Positions 44,867-55,200 of a DNA stretch of 64,000 nt are shown here, one piece after another (within the stretch, counting starts at the first letter, position 1; each line of letters opens with the position of its first letter). The DNA is from Cyclobacterium roseum (lineage in GTDB: Bacteria; Bacteroidota; Bacteroidia; Cytophagales; Cyclobacteriaceae). Where the stretch lies: the NCBI RefSeq assembly GCF_010119225.1, contig NZ_WNKF01000015.1, forward strand, positions 53,917 through 117,916, given 5' to 3'. The translations under genes and the position numbers were made by a program. The notes below the pieces were generated by a model. That model made no database searches. It was given only the letters and a program-made list of their open reading frames with translations, and was not told the origin of the DNA.

Positions 44867-45949
44867 TCAGCTGGGTTTTACCCGCAATTTAAGAATTTTT
44901 ACATCATTTGACCCTCCTTTCAGGTACGAAGGATTAAGAATGGCATAAAAAGGATTTTCAATACCCTCAAAGTTAAGTAGAAATAAGATTTCAGCGGGAA
45001 GCGTTAAAGGGGCAGACCACCCTTTATCCGGGCGAAACCATTTAAGTTGTTGTCCCGGAAGGGAAGTTGGGGTACGCTTGGGATCCTGAAGCAAGCCTTC
45101 CAAATAACTGACGGCAAACCCATTGTCCATAGCGAACAGACCGGTAATCTCTCCTTCAGCGAGCACCGATCCGTCGTTTCCAAGAGGGATGGATTGCCCT
45201 TTTATTTGCACGAAATCTGGGGTTTCCAGAGAAATACTCGCTTGCCAGCTTCCTTCATTGGCCAAATCATAGCGGTGTACTAGTGGCTCTTTGTTAAAGG
45301 CAAAGTACAACTGATTATCCCTCACGCTTATCAACGGGGTCGGTTGTTCAAAATGAAGGTCCTCCTGGTATTTACTTTCCGGAGAGAGTTGCAAAAAGGG
45401 GGCGATTTCACCGGTGTTCATGTTTACTTTTTCCAACAAGTGATTGTCCCGGAAGTAGCCTTTGTCATAGGGGCTTTTGTTATCTCTTCCCGGGTAAAAA
45501 AGTAACAGGGCATCCTGCCATTTGGCCATGATCTGTACGTTTCGCTTCAGGTCCATGGCACCATTGGGAAAGGGCATGAACATTTTTTCTTTCAGTTGAA
45601 GGTTTTGGTCCAGCAAGCCTATTTCTCCCTTAATGGAATGCGCCAACACCTCGCCGTCAGGCAAGATCTTCAATCCATTGACATAAAATAATCCATTTTT
45701 ACCCTCAGCCGGAAGGGAATTGCTGACCAAAATGGAGCCGGTACTGTCGAAGGCAAGGTAATTTCCGGACCGGTAATTATAGATGATGCCACGGTTTCCT
45801 TCATAATCTGCCGCATGCACTTCCCCCTCAAAAGGAATAGACAAGGTATCCAAAACGATTACCTCGTACCGGTCATACTGGTGGGGCTGGCAGGAACCGA
45901 TCAAAAGGGCAGCAAACAAGGCTGAAAGGAGCGAATAGGTAGTATTCAT
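44867..45949 (-). CDS. Hypothetical lipoprotein with beta-propeller-like body (DUF4221-like)
   Basis: 360 residues from the ATG at 45949, with signal MNTTYSLLSALFAALLIGSC (lipobox IGSC). The body reads as repeated strands: GIIYNYRSGNYLAFDSTGSI, VNGLKILPDGEVLAHSIKGE, PLISVRDNQLYFAFNKEPLV, GLFAMDNGFAVSYLEGLLQD. This fits DUF4221 or 6-bladed-propeller lipoproteins common in Bacteroidota; function unknown. It is upstream of and probably co-transcribed with the DUF1080 gene. Confidence 0.75.
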   Translation of the reverse strand: MNTTYSLLSALFAALLIGSCQPHQYDRYEVIVLDTLSIPFEGEVHAADYEGNRGIIYNYRSGNYLAFDSTGSILVSNSLPAEGKNGLFYVNGLKILPDGEVLAHSIKGEIGLLDQNLQLKEKMFMPFPNGAMDLKRNVQIMAKWQDALLLFYPGRDNKSPYDKGYFRDNHLLEKVNMNTGEIAPFLQLSPESKYQEDLHFEQPTPLISVRDNQLYFAFNKEPLVHRYDLANEGSWQASISLETPDFVQIKGQSIPLGNDGSVLAEGEITGLFAMDNGFAVSYLEGLLQDPKRTPTSLPGQQLKWFRPDKGWSAPLTLPAEILFLLNFEGIENPFYAILNPSYLKGGSNDVKILKLRVKPS

Positions 45950-46122
45950 GTCGAAAGTTAAGAGCATTTTTTAGCCTTTTCAAACATTTCACGGAAAGTA
46001 ATTTTTGGTTTTTTAATGAAATTCTCCACATTTCTTTTATCTTCAAGGCTGCTTTTCGATACCCTGATGTATCCGAATCGGCACCCAATAAATAGTAGCG
46101 AACAAAATAACCATTCAATTAT

Positions 46123-47535
46123 ATGAACGATAAACGTAGACAATTTATCAAATCCGGACTGGTAGGTGCAGCCGGTATTTCCATTTTGCCCTCTTTTGTA
46201 TTCGGCAAACCGCTGGGCCACGTAGCCCCCAGTGAAAAGGTTAACCTGGCCTGTTGCGGAATCGGCCACCGGGGAGGAAGCATCACCAAATCCCTTCACG
46301 AGACCGGATTGGCCAATATTGTGGCCCTTTGCGATGTGGACATGGGAGCACCGCATACCGAAGAAGTCATGAAAATGTTTCCCAACGTGCCCCGATTCAA
46401 AGATTTCAGGGAAATGTTTGACAAGATGGGGAAAGATATCGAAGCCGTCAGCGTAGGTACGCCGGATTTTTCTCACTTTCCGATTACCATGCTGGCCATG
46501 TCGCTCGGCAAGCACGTGTACGTAGAAAAGCCCATGGCCCGAACCTTTCAGGAGGTGCAGCTAATGATGGATGGTGCCAAAAAATACAAGGTGGCTACCC
46601 AGATGGGAAATCAGGGGCATTCGGAAGCCAATTATTTCCAATTTAAAGCCTGGAAGGAAGCCGGAATTATCAAAGACGTGACCAATATGACGGCCCATAT
46701 GAACGGTCGCAGAAGGTGGCACGGATGGGATACCAATATCATCTCCTTCCCGGATAAGCAGCCGATACCCGATACCCTGGATTGGGATACCTGGCACACC
46801 ACCGCTCACGAGCATGCCTATAACGAAGACCTGGTAAACGGGCAATGGCGCTGCTGGTACGATTTCGGCATGGGTGCGCTGGGCGATTGGGGCGCACACA
46901 TCATGGATACGGCACACGAATTCCTGGATTTAGGGCTTCCGGAAGAAATTATTCCTACCCGATTGGATGGGCACAATACCTTTTTCTTCCCCATGGAAAC
47001 CACCCTCGAATTTAAATTCCCCAAACGAGCTGACATGCCGGCCATGACCATTACCTGGTACGATGGACAGAAAAACATTCCTCCCGTACCCGAAGGATAC
47101 GGGGTATCCGAATTGGATCCCAATATCCCACCGCCAAGTGACGGGCAACTGCAACCAGCGAAGCTCAACCCTGGTAAAATCATTTATGGAAAAGACCTTA
47201 CCTTTAAAGGAGGTTCGCATGGCAGCACGCTATCCATCATACCAGAGGACAAAGCCAAAGACATGGCTTCCCAGCTCCCCGAAGTCATGGAAAGCCCTTC
47301 CAATCACTTTGCCAATTTCCTCAAAGCCTGCAAAGGGGAGGAAAAATGCCGGTCTTCCTTTGATATCGCTGGACCCTTAAGTCAGGTGTTTACCCTGGGA
47401 GTCCTTTCCCAACGACTCAAGGCCCATTTGAAGTTTGACCGGGAGTCCAAGCAAATTACCAATCACGCACTGGCCAATCAATTGCTGGCAGGCGTTCCGC
47501 CAAGAAAAGGCTGGGAAGAATATTACAAGCTTTAA
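46123..47535 (+). CDS. Gfo/Idh/MocA family oxidoreductase with Tat signal
   Basis: 470 residues with a twin-arginine signal (KRRQFIKSGLVGAAGISILP). The Rossmann start VNLACCGIGHRGGSITKSL, the KP motif in VYVEKPMARTF and the typical MGNQGHSEANYFQF and RRRWHGW segments define this family. It oxidises sugar or inositol hydroxyls with a tightly bound NAD(P), which explains folded export by Tat. It is first in a plus-strand run with a GH43/130-like protein (10-base gap) and a sulfatase (6-base gap). Confidence 0.94.
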   Translation: MNDKRRQFIKSGLVGAAGISILPSFVFGKPLGHVAPSEKVNLACCGIGHRGGSITKSLHETGLANIVALCDVDMGAPHTEEVMKMFPNVPRFKDFREMFDKMGKDIEAVSVGTPDFSHFPITMLAMSLGKHVYVEKPMARTFQEVQLMMDGAKKYKVATQMGNQGHSEANYFQFKAWKEAGIIKDVTNMTAHMNGRRRWHGWDTNIISFPDKQPIPDTLDWDTWHTTAHEHAYNEDLVNGQWRCWYDFGMGALGDWGAHIMDTAHEFLDLGLPEEIIPTRLDGHNTFFFPMETTLEFKFPKRADMPAMTITWYDGQKNIPPVPEGYGVSELDPNIPPPSDGQLQPAKLNPGKIIYGKDLTFKGGSHGSTLSIIPEDKAKDMASQLPEVMESPSNHFANFLKACKGEEKCRSSFDIAGPLSQVFTLGVLSQRLKAHLKFDRESKQITNHALANQLLAGVPPRKGWEEYYKL

Positions 47536-47545
47536 AAGCTTGTAG

Positions 47546-48598
47546 ATGAATCGTTTTCAGCAATTTCTGCTGGTCATGCTATGCTGCTGGGGAGGGGTTT
47601 GCTGCAAGCCTTCCCCCCAGCTACCCGTGGAGGTGGCTGCCGAACGCATGCAGGAAGTTTACCAGCGGATTAAAACTCCCTATAAGTACGGTGTGGTGTT
47701 TCAGCACAGTGATACCACTAAATTGGTGGACAGCCCCACCATCTTTCGGAACGAAGGCCAATGGTACATGACTTACATCGTCTTTGATGGTAAGGGGTAT
47801 GAAACCTGGCTGGCAACAAGCAGCAATCTGTTGGATTGGCAAGAGCTGGGCAGGTTGCTCTCGTTTACACAGGACACCTGGGATGCCAATCAAAAGGCCG
47901 GCTACCTGGCACTTGTAGATACCGATTGGGGTGCCGGAAACAAAGTAGGGACGCATGCAGGAAAGTACTGGATGTCCTACCTGGGAGGAGCCACAGAAGG
48001 CTATGAAGCAGGTACGCTTGGGGTTGGAATGGCGAAATCGGATCACCTGGATAGGGCCGAAGAATGGGAGCGGATCGCTGACCCGGTTTTGCTGCCTGGG
48101 GATTCTTCCGCGCGCTGGTTTGAAACCGATAAAATCTACAAATCCCACATTATCCGGGATGAAGATCTGCTTACTGGTTACCCTTTTGTCATGTATTACA
48201 ATGCCAAAGGGGATACCGCTACCTACGAAAGTATCGGTATGGCGGGGTCGGAGGACATGATAAACTGGACCCGGATCGGCGAAGAACCGGTCATCACCCG
48301 AGGAGAGGGTATTTGCGGAGATGCGCAGGTAGTTAAGATAGACGAGGTGTACGTGATGTTTTACTTTGGCGCTTTCTGGAAACGCGGGGCTTTTGAGCGC
48401 TTTGCCTGCTCCTACGACCTGGTCCACTGGACGGATTGGGAAGGGGAGGACCTGGTGGCGCCCTCCGAGCCTTACGACTCCCAGTATGCCCATAAGCCCT
48501 GGGTGATTCTTTGGGAGGGAGTTACCTATCATTTTTACAATGCAGTCGGAGACCAGGGCCGGGTGATTGCACTTGCCACCTCCGTTCCTTTAAATTGA
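47546..48598 (+). CDS. Five-bladed beta-propeller glycosidase-like protein (GH43/GH130-like), lipoprotein
   Basis: 350 residues with a lipoprotein-type N terminus (FLLVMLCCWGGVCC). Propeller signs are LVDSPTIFRNEGQWYMTYIV, DWGAGNKVGTHAGKYWMSYL, YKSHIIRDEDLLTGYPFVMYY and GICGDAQVVKIDEVYVMFYF, matching GH43/GH130-type families. The activity is a hydrolase or phosphorylase acting on glycans; export favours hydrolysis. It lies between the oxidoreductase and the sulfatase with short gaps, so all three likely degrade one sulfated glycan. Confidence 0.82.
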   Translation: MNRFQQFLLVMLCCWGGVCCKPSPQLPVEVAAERMQEVYQRIKTPYKYGVVFQHSDTTKLVDSPTIFRNEGQWYMTYIVFDGKGYETWLATSSNLLDWQELGRLLSFTQDTWDANQKAGYLALVDTDWGAGNKVGTHAGKYWMSYLGGATEGYEAGTLGVGMAKSDHLDRAEEWERIADPVLLPGDSSARWFETDKIYKSHIIRDEDLLTGYPFVMYYNAKGDTATYESIGMAGSEDMINWTRIGEEPVITRGEGICGDAQVVKIDEVYVMFYFGAFWKRGAFERFACSYDLVHWTDWEGEDLVAPSEPYDSQYAHKPWVILWEGVTYHFYNAVGDQGRVIALATSVPLN

Positions 48599-48604
48599 GA
48601 ACCC

Positions 48605-50152
48605 ATGAAAAATTGGTTGAATTATAGCCTTTTCCTGTACCTGATCCTTTTACAGGGAACAGATGTCCATGCTCAGGGCCTGGATGGGAAAGCGAATCCC
48701 TCCAATATTGTCATCATCTTTGCCGATGATATGGGTTACGGGGATATCAAGGGGCTGAACCCCTTGTCCAAAATTGAAACCCCGGCTCTGGATGAGATGG
48801 TTGCGGAAGGCATTACCTTTTCCAATGCCCATGCCAGTGCCTCGGTGTGTACACCTTCCCGTTTCGGATTACTTACGGGGGAATACGCCTTTCGAACGCC
48901 AGCTGCTGCCCGGGGAATCGGGGGATTTGCGCCACCGGTGATGGATAAAAATCAACTATCAATGGCCGCTTTTCTTAGAAATGCCGGTTACCAAACCGGC
49001 ATCGTAGGGAAGTGGCACCTGGGGTTGGAATGGGTCACCAAAGACGGTAAACCCGCCGTATTGGATGCTGAGACCGGGCATTCCAACGTGGATTACAGGC
49101 AGCCCATTGGAGCAGGACCGAATGATTTTGGTTTTGACTATTCCTTTATCCACCCGGCATCGCTGGATATTCCTCCCTATGTTTTTCTGGAGAACCATCG
49201 GGTCTTGGATCCGGGGGTGATCCTGACTACGGAGGTGTACCCTACCCGAAAGGAAAACACGGAATTTTCCTGGGATAAGAAACACAGCAACGATCAGGCC
49301 GTGTACTGGGAAAAAGGCGTGTGGTGGCGACAGGGAGAGATGGCCCCTACCTTTCGGGTGGCGGATTGCCTGGATGAAATCACCGGGCAGGGTCTGGCCT
49401 TTATCGAACGCCAATCGGCAGCTAAACCGTTTTTTCTGTATTTGCCGCTGACCGGGCCCCATACCCCCTGGCTACCCTCGGAGGAGCATAAAGGTAAATC
49501 GGGAGCGGGGCTTTACGGAGATTTTGTCATGGATATCGATCAGGTGGTGGCAAGCATAAAGGAGCAGCTCCAAGCGCAGGGCTTGCTGGAAAACACCCTA
49601 TTGGTTTTTGCCAGCGACAACGGGGCCTACTGGCCGGAAGAAGAGATTTTGCTGTATGGTCACGATTCAAATAGGGGTGTGCGGGGCCAAAAAGGGGATG
49701 TGTGGGATGGAGGCCACCGGATTCCCTTGATTATTTCCTGGCCGGAAGGGATACAGGAACCAGCAGCCTATTCCGGGCTGGTCAGCCTGACCGATCTTTT
49801 CGCAACGGTTGCCGGCTTGCTGGATCAAAGCATACCAGAAGGTGCGGCGATGGACAGCTACAGTTTTTTGCCGGTATTGCAGGGAGATACCGGTTTCGTG
49901 TCCCGTACCGAGATGGTGCACCATTCCTCTTCCGGCATGTTTGCCATCCGGACACCGGAATGGAAATACATTGATGGGCTGGGATCGGGAGGCTTTAGCT
50001 ATCCCAATAGGTTGCAGCCCGAGAAAGGTGGGCCCAAGGGGCAGTTGTACCGAATCCGGGAAGACCCCGAGGAAAAAGACAACCTATATTCGAACTATCC
50101 ACGGGTGGTAGAGCAGCTTAAATCGCAGCTGGAAGGGGTAGTCAATAGGTAA
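48605..50152 (+). CDS. Sulfatase (arylsulfatase family S1), exported
   Basis: 515 residues with signal peptide (SLFLYLILLQGTDVHAQ). Metal Asp pair D41/D42 in IVIIFADDMGYGDI, classical formylglycine motif with C82 in CTPSRFGLLTG, TGIVGKWHLGLEW, and LLVFASDNGAYW. Removes sulfate from glycans in the periplasm after cysteine conversion by an enzyme encoded elsewhere. Last gene of the three-gene plus-strand run. The other sulfatase at 39594 has a CxAxR motif, so the two are not recent duplicates. Confidence 0.94.
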   Translation: MKNWLNYSLFLYLILLQGTDVHAQGLDGKANPSNIVIIFADDMGYGDIKGLNPLSKIETPALDEMVAEGITFSNAHASASVCTPSRFGLLTGEYAFRTPAAARGIGGFAPPVMDKNQLSMAAFLRNAGYQTGIVGKWHLGLEWVTKDGKPAVLDAETGHSNVDYRQPIGAGPNDFGFDYSFIHPASLDIPPYVFLENHRVLDPGVILTTEVYPTRKENTEFSWDKKHSNDQAVYWEKGVWWRQGEMAPTFRVADCLDEITGQGLAFIERQSAAKPFFLYLPLTGPHTPWLPSEEHKGKSGAGLYGDFVMDIDQVVASIKEQLQAQGLLENTLLVFASDNGAYWPEEEILLYGHDSNRGVRGQKGDVWDGGHRIPLIISWPEGIQEPAAYSGLVSLTDLFATVAGLLDQSIPEGAAMDSYSFLPVLQGDTGFVSRTEMVHHSSSGMFAIRTPEWKYIDGLGSGGFSYPNRLQPEKGGPKGQLYRIREDPEEKDNLYSNYPRVVEQLKSQLEGVVNR

Positions 50153-50224
50153 CCCGGTTTTTTCTAATAAAATATTGGAATTACGGCCCCCGACCGGATG
50201 TAAAATCGGCCATACCCTTTTATA

Positions 50225-50297
50225 CCGAACCTTCTTTTAAAGTCGTCATCCACTAGTAAACAAATGTCCAAAATTTTGGATAGTGTCTGGCTGAGCT
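50225..50297 (+). repeat. Degenerate repeat copy A (left of the ParE pair)
   Basis: About 73 bases, nearly identical to 51001-51072 (shared aaagtcgtcatcca, gtaaacaaatg, ttttggatagtgtctggctg). It ends at ctgagct and diverges where the right copy continues into RAYT sequence. The remaining space before the antitoxin gene shows no gene. Confidence 0.8.
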
Positions 50298-50392
50298 GAA
50301 AAGGGCGGTGTTGATGAAATATCATCCTTTGAAATGAAACCCACAAATCCCAAAAAAACGTTAACTTTATGAGGACAATACATGATAGAGGA

Positions 50393-50638
50393 ATGGACAT
50401 CAAAGCAGAAAAATTATACCTGATAGAACAGTTGGCTAGACTGGAAGATATAGAGATAATACATCAGATCAAAGATATATTGAGTTCCCAGAAAGAACCA
50501 ATAGCTGGTTATAAACCGGGCGGCGGCCCCATTACCAGGTCAGAATTGGTAGCCAGGGCAAGGGACTCAAATAAAGCCATCAAAGAAGGAAGGGTGATCA
50601 GTATTGAGGATCTGGAAAAAGAATCGGAAAACTGGTAA
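50393..50638 (+). CDS. Antitoxin of a ParE/RelE-type toxin-antitoxin pair
   Basis: 81 residues from the ATG at 50393 (MDIKAEKLYLIEQLARLEDI), the usual start of Bacteroidota antitoxins paired with ParE toxins; the ATG at 50369 would add eight residues. The middle GGGPITRSELVARARDSNKA and acidic end ISIEDLEKESENW fit a toxin-wrapping tail. The toxin gene starts 5 bases after its stop. Flanked on both sides by copies of a degenerate repeat. Confidence 0.85.
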   Translation: MDIKAEKLYLIEQLARLEDIEIIHQIKDILSSQKEPIAGYKPGGGPITRSELVARARDSNKAIKEGRVISIEDLEKESENW

Positions 50639-50643
50639 GCAGG

Positions 50644-50955
50644 ATGAATGTTTTAATCACCGAGCCAGCCAAAGAATCATTGAAAGAAATTTGTAAACAC
50701 TACAGAAGTTTGGAATTAGATTCTTATGCTATAAAGGTAAGAAAGACAATACTTGGAAAAGCCAAGAGTTTATCGGATAACCCGGAGAGAGGGCAGAAAG
50801 AAGAAATGTTAAAATCCCTCGATCAGGGCCACCGCTATTTATTGGTCGAATCCCACTTTAAAATCATTTATCTGATAGACGAAAAACGGGTCATAGTGAC
50901 GGATATAATTGACACCCACCAACATCCCGACCAAATGCTCAAAGGGAACCGGTAA
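50644..50955 (+). CDS. ParE/RelE-family toxin
   Basis: 103 residues with the standard fold: EPAKESLKEICKHYRSL, VRKTILGKAKSLSDNPERGQ, then the strands GHRYLLVESHFKIIYLID and VIVTDIIDTHQHPDQM. Members poison gyrase (ParE) or cut mRNA (RelE); HxxxP-type ending and size favour the ParE-like group. Full length, apparently intact, with its antitoxin upstream in one operon. Confidence 0.9.
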   Translation: MNVLITEPAKESLKEICKHYRSLELDSYAIKVRKTILGKAKSLSDNPERGQKEEMLKSLDQGHRYLLVESHFKIIYLIDEKRVIVTDIIDTHQHPDQMLKGNR

Positions 50956-51000
50956 CGATCAATCTATCCTGGAATAGATAAGACGCTACACCCTAATATT

Positions 51001-51316
51001 CCGAGCCTCCATTAAAGTCGTCATCCATTAGTAAACAAATGTTCAAAATTTTGGATAGTGTCTGGCTGAGCTTTGAAAAAGTACACATGAAAACCATCCC
51101 ATTGAACGTTATCGAACTGAAAGGATCGAAAGTAGCATGCTTTATATTATTGAGAATCCAGGAAGGGCAGGAATCGTGGAAAAACCGGAACGCTATAGGT
51201 GTTCAAGTGCAAGGAATGATGTTGGATTGGTAGGTTTGATAGCGGTGGATTATTGGTGATCCCGTCCAATTTCCCATTACAAATCGGTATTGATAGACGA
51301 GTGTAGTTGCAAACTC
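51001..51316 (+). repeat. Degenerate RAYT relic (chimeric copy B)
   Basis: The first 72 bases match copy A. The rest (from acacatgaaaaccat at 51083) matches the RAYT 3' coding end and flank with many changes: atcgaaagtag, gagaatcc, ggaatcgtggaaaaacc, ggtggattattgg, and half a REP palindrome (gtgtagttgcaaact at 51301). Reading frames are broken. The remaining bases to 51444 show no gene. Confidence 0.8.
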
Positions 51317-51444
51317 AGAGGGGGGGATTATAGATCATTTCTTTTTTCTGTTGAATGGATTGAAGGGGGTCAAAATTGGAATAATGAAAATAAGATGGAC
51401 AATTTACTTTTCTAACAACAGGACTCGAAGAAATATAGAATCTA

Positions 51445-51969
51445 TCACTGATACCTCACCGGAAGCAGATTCATTTTTAGTAACACCAACAGTAAAATCA
51501 ACAGGGCTGTTGCCGGGACAGCAAGGAAGTTGATGAACTTTTGCGCCTTAATTCCATTACGGAAAGCCCTTTCCAGGCCTGAAAATACCAGTAGCCCAAT
51601 GAGTCCGCCTAAGGTATTGGTCATTAGATCGGTCACATCAAACGCTCCAATCCGGAAGAGGTATTGAAGGCCTTCAACCAGCAAACTAAGCAGGAAAAGG
51701 AAGAAAAGTTTTTTACCGAAAATCCATCGGGTAAATAAAACACCTACATAGATGCCAAGAGGCACAAAAATCAGTACGTTCAAAAAGTTTTCTCCGGTAA
51801 AGATTACCGGTTCATTAAAGGGAATGAAGTTGGTACTTCTGGTTCCCATATAAGAAAATTGTACTCCTAACTTTAGAAGCAGGATCCAGACCAGGGCAAG
51901 CCCGTAAATAATAAATAATACGGTAGTCAACCTGGTTGCGGGATTATTGTTGCTGGATTCTTCCTTCAT
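51445..51969 (-). CDS. VanZ-like family membrane protein
   Basis: 174 residues with about four or five membrane helices. STNFIPFNEPVIFTGENFLNVLIFVPLG has the VanZ pattern (NxxPF and NxLxFxPLG) and FDVTDLMTNTLGGLIGLLVF matches the conserved D-x-x-D/T-N-xxG segment. VanZ-like proteins are found alone in many genomes; a role in teicoplanin resistance is known only for the Enterococcus member. Role here unknown. The 262 bases to the next gene show nothing clear. Confidence 0.88.
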   Translation of the reverse strand: MKEESSNNNPATRLTTVLFIIYGLALVWILLLKLGVQFSYMGTRSTNFIPFNEPVIFTGENFLNVLIFVPLGIYVGVLFTRWIFGKKLFFLFLLSLLVEGLQYLFRIGAFDVTDLMTNTLGGLIGLLVFSGLERAFRNGIKAQKFINFLAVPATALLILLLVLLKMNLLPVRYQ

Positions 51970-52231
51970 CGTGTGTGCAGGTTTGTTCTATTTGCTTGGC
52001 TTTAAATCACCTGAAAATTACCAATTTTTTTTCAGAGCGAAAATTAGTTCAAAGGATGACTGTTTCAATCAGATAAAACTTATGGCTTTTTCGATGTGTT
52101 AACATTTGCTAGTTTACATGAAAGTTGCAAATGATGCCGGGAGGGGTTGGATACTGGCGATGCCATATCGTAGGGTTAATACGAATATTTCCCCCTTTTG
52201 GCGTGCCAGTCTGCCTCAGGCTGGCTCGATT

Positions 52232-55200
52232 TCATAATAATCTTTCTTCTAAGTTATCTTTCCAAATGACAAATCCTTTTCTTTCGTCCGTATAGTCATG
52301 GAAGATTCGGCTGAAATTTTCGGGTTGCTTTTCAAGAAACATTTGTCGGCCTTTGTTTCGGATAATATTTAGATCCTTGTCAATTGTCCGTAGCTTTTGT
52401 GGGAGCAGTTGCCTGTTTTTCTCAACATGCCAGATGTAAGTAGCTTCTTCAGTGTCCAGTGTTTCTAAAACAACATGATATTGTTCTGTTCCGGAAAGAA
52501 GGAACACGAATGAGAATGGATTTAAGACAAACCTGAGTTTTAATGTAGTACCGTCATGCCTGGATGCCAGATACCGTAGTTGCCTGTAATGCTTCACTTT
52601 CTCATTTTTCAAAAGGTCGGTTAGCAACTGGTCTTCTGAATCATAGAACGGTTTACCATTTTGTTTTTCCTGTATCTTGTCTAGCCCGAGTAAATTTTCT
52701 TCCATACCTGGAACATATTGCTTACCCAGAATTCCCTGTTCAATAAATCGGAATTTTACGCTTTCAATGATCTCCCGGTTGATACTTTCCAGACTAGTCG
52801 AACTCGCTTTTTGTGAAACCAACAAGTTATTTTCAAACTCCGCAAAAACTTCAGCTTCCACGTATTTTGACTTTAATACTTTGGAGAAGTATGGCTTTAA
52901 AACATCAAATTCAGGCCTTACCTCCTCATTTTCTATCTCAAACTCCACTTCCGTCTTTATCTCAGATACTCGGTAACTGAAAGCAATCGCACCATAACGA
53001 AAATCCAATTGATCAATAAGCACCTTGATCTTTTTGTCAACTGTAAATGTTTGCCCGAATGGGGTCTCGGCAATCTCTGTATCATCAAACAATGTTGTTT
53101 GCCGATTAAGCTGTCGGTAATAGGTATTCCTTTTCAGGAATAACCGGTTCAGGTATTCAATTTTTTGATCTCTGTAATCATAAATAACCGGAGTTATTTC
53201 AGATCGTTGAACACGACCAATATATTGAATCAGTTTTCCTTTAAACGAGAAAGGATAAACAAGGAAAAGGCAGGAAGCATTTTGCAAGTCGGTTCCCTCT
53301 CCGAAAAATTGTCCGGTTGTGATTAGTGCCTGGTAATTTCCGCTGTTGAGTATTTGCCATTTTGCTTTACGGTTGCTTTCCGAATCATCTCCAGAAAGTG
53401 TTACCACTTCAAAAGACTGTTTCAGAAACTGATAAAGCGCATCAATATGCTCTTTTCTTTCTGTAATAATAACAGCCTTTCTTCCTTTATTCAATTCAGT
53501 GCTAATATCCCCAAGAATCAACTTGTTTCTGGCGGAATCGTGAACCAATACCTTTGATAAGTTTTCGAACGGGTCTGTTTTTGGATTGAAGGGAATATCT
53601 AAAGCCGTTTCCCTTACGATTATTTTTGCCTGCTTGTATTTTTCAATTTCCTGCGGTTTAATGTCTGCAATGATGTCGCCCAAATGGGTAAAAATTATTT
53701 TGCCATCATTTCCTTTCCGAAAAGGAGTTGCCGTTAACCCATATTGGTAGTAAGACGGAAAGTTTGAAATGGTATTTCGGAATGTTTCTGCTGGGATATG
53801 GTGGCATTCATCAACGATAATAATCCCGAAAGACAGGGCAAATTCATCTGTTTCCTGTTTGTCAAGATACTTACCCAAACTCTGGATCATTGCTACCGTA
53901 ATCGCTTTTCCGGTTTTGGCATTTCCTTGTCCAATCCTACCGATCTCGTTTTTCGGTATGCCTAGAAAAGCCTGAATCCGCTCAACCCATTGTTCCAACA
54001 GCTGTTTACGATGCACAATAATTAGAGCAGGTTGCTGTTTTTCAGCAATGATTTTCAACCCGATTACTGTTTTTCCGGAACCCGGAGGTGCGGTAATGAC
54101 ACCAAATTCTTTGCGGGAGGTTACTTCTATTGCGGATTTCTGGTGTGACTTTAGACTGAAATTTGTTGTGAATAAAACAGGATCCTGCTTCTTCCGTTCA
54201 TCCTGAAATTCGAAATCAATGTTTTGCTGTTTGCAGTACCGGATCAATCTACCTATAAATCCTCTCGGAAGAATTATCTCATGCGTTGTTTCCTCTACAA
54301 ACCGGAAATACCGCTCGGTTCCCCATGTGTTTCTGCCACTTTTCTTTTTAATGAAATATTCCGAATTGGTAAAATTTAATTCCTCTTTTAGAAAATTGAT
54401 CAGTTTGGGTGTCATACCTGACCGATTAAGGTGAATTAAATTGTTGAGTTGTATATGCAGCTTACCTGAATCGATGTTGTTTGGGACATGATCGTTCTTC
54501 GGGTTGAGTGAATGAAAGATCGTATCAAGATGAGATACAGTCACCCTCTGGATTGACGACAAAAATTCCCATTGATCCTGATATGGGTTCAATTGTTCAT
54601 CAACAAAACAACTGTTGCCTTCTTTCATTGTCGGTTTATATAGTGGTAATGCAATTAGATTACCCAACCTCTCTCCTGTATGGAAATCCTGATTGGGAAA
54701 AAGTCTGTCAAAGCTGGAGCTTTTGTCAAATACAGAGAAGATACCTGCCTGCTCCAGAAGAGAGATTAAAATCTTACGACTTTTAATGGCAGGATAGGGC
54801 TCGTCGAAAAATATCCAGACGTGACCTCCTTTACCGGAACGGGATCGTTCCAGATAAGCCGGAATAGCATGTTCTTTGCAAATATTGAGAAATTCACGGC
54901 ATTCCTCCGCCCATTTCTCTTTATCAAAATCTGCAGCAATGAACCAGGATGTATTATCCTGCAGTAGTGGGTAGATGCCTATCAGCCGTTCGCCATTAAA
55001 ATGCTTTAGAAGTTGCTGATCAGTAAGTGGACGGTAGGTTTTATCTTTATAGTTTTTGAAGGATCCCCCATTCATTTTATGGAGCCTGTACATGTAGGGG
55101 TCATATTGATATGCAGGCATGTATCCGCTTTTAATCCTTCCTCCAGCGGATTTGGCAGCTTTTTCCCAACGTATGGCAAAGACATCCTCCCTACCTTTGA

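Noticed and set aside
51351..51533. Small plus-strand frame after the RAYT relic
   Set aside because: Partly antisense to the VanZ-like gene and without recognisable features.
52195..52230. Terminator hairpin after the primase-helicase gene
   Set aside because: gccag / ctggc gives only five pairs with a mismatched inner stem and no T-run at the right place.
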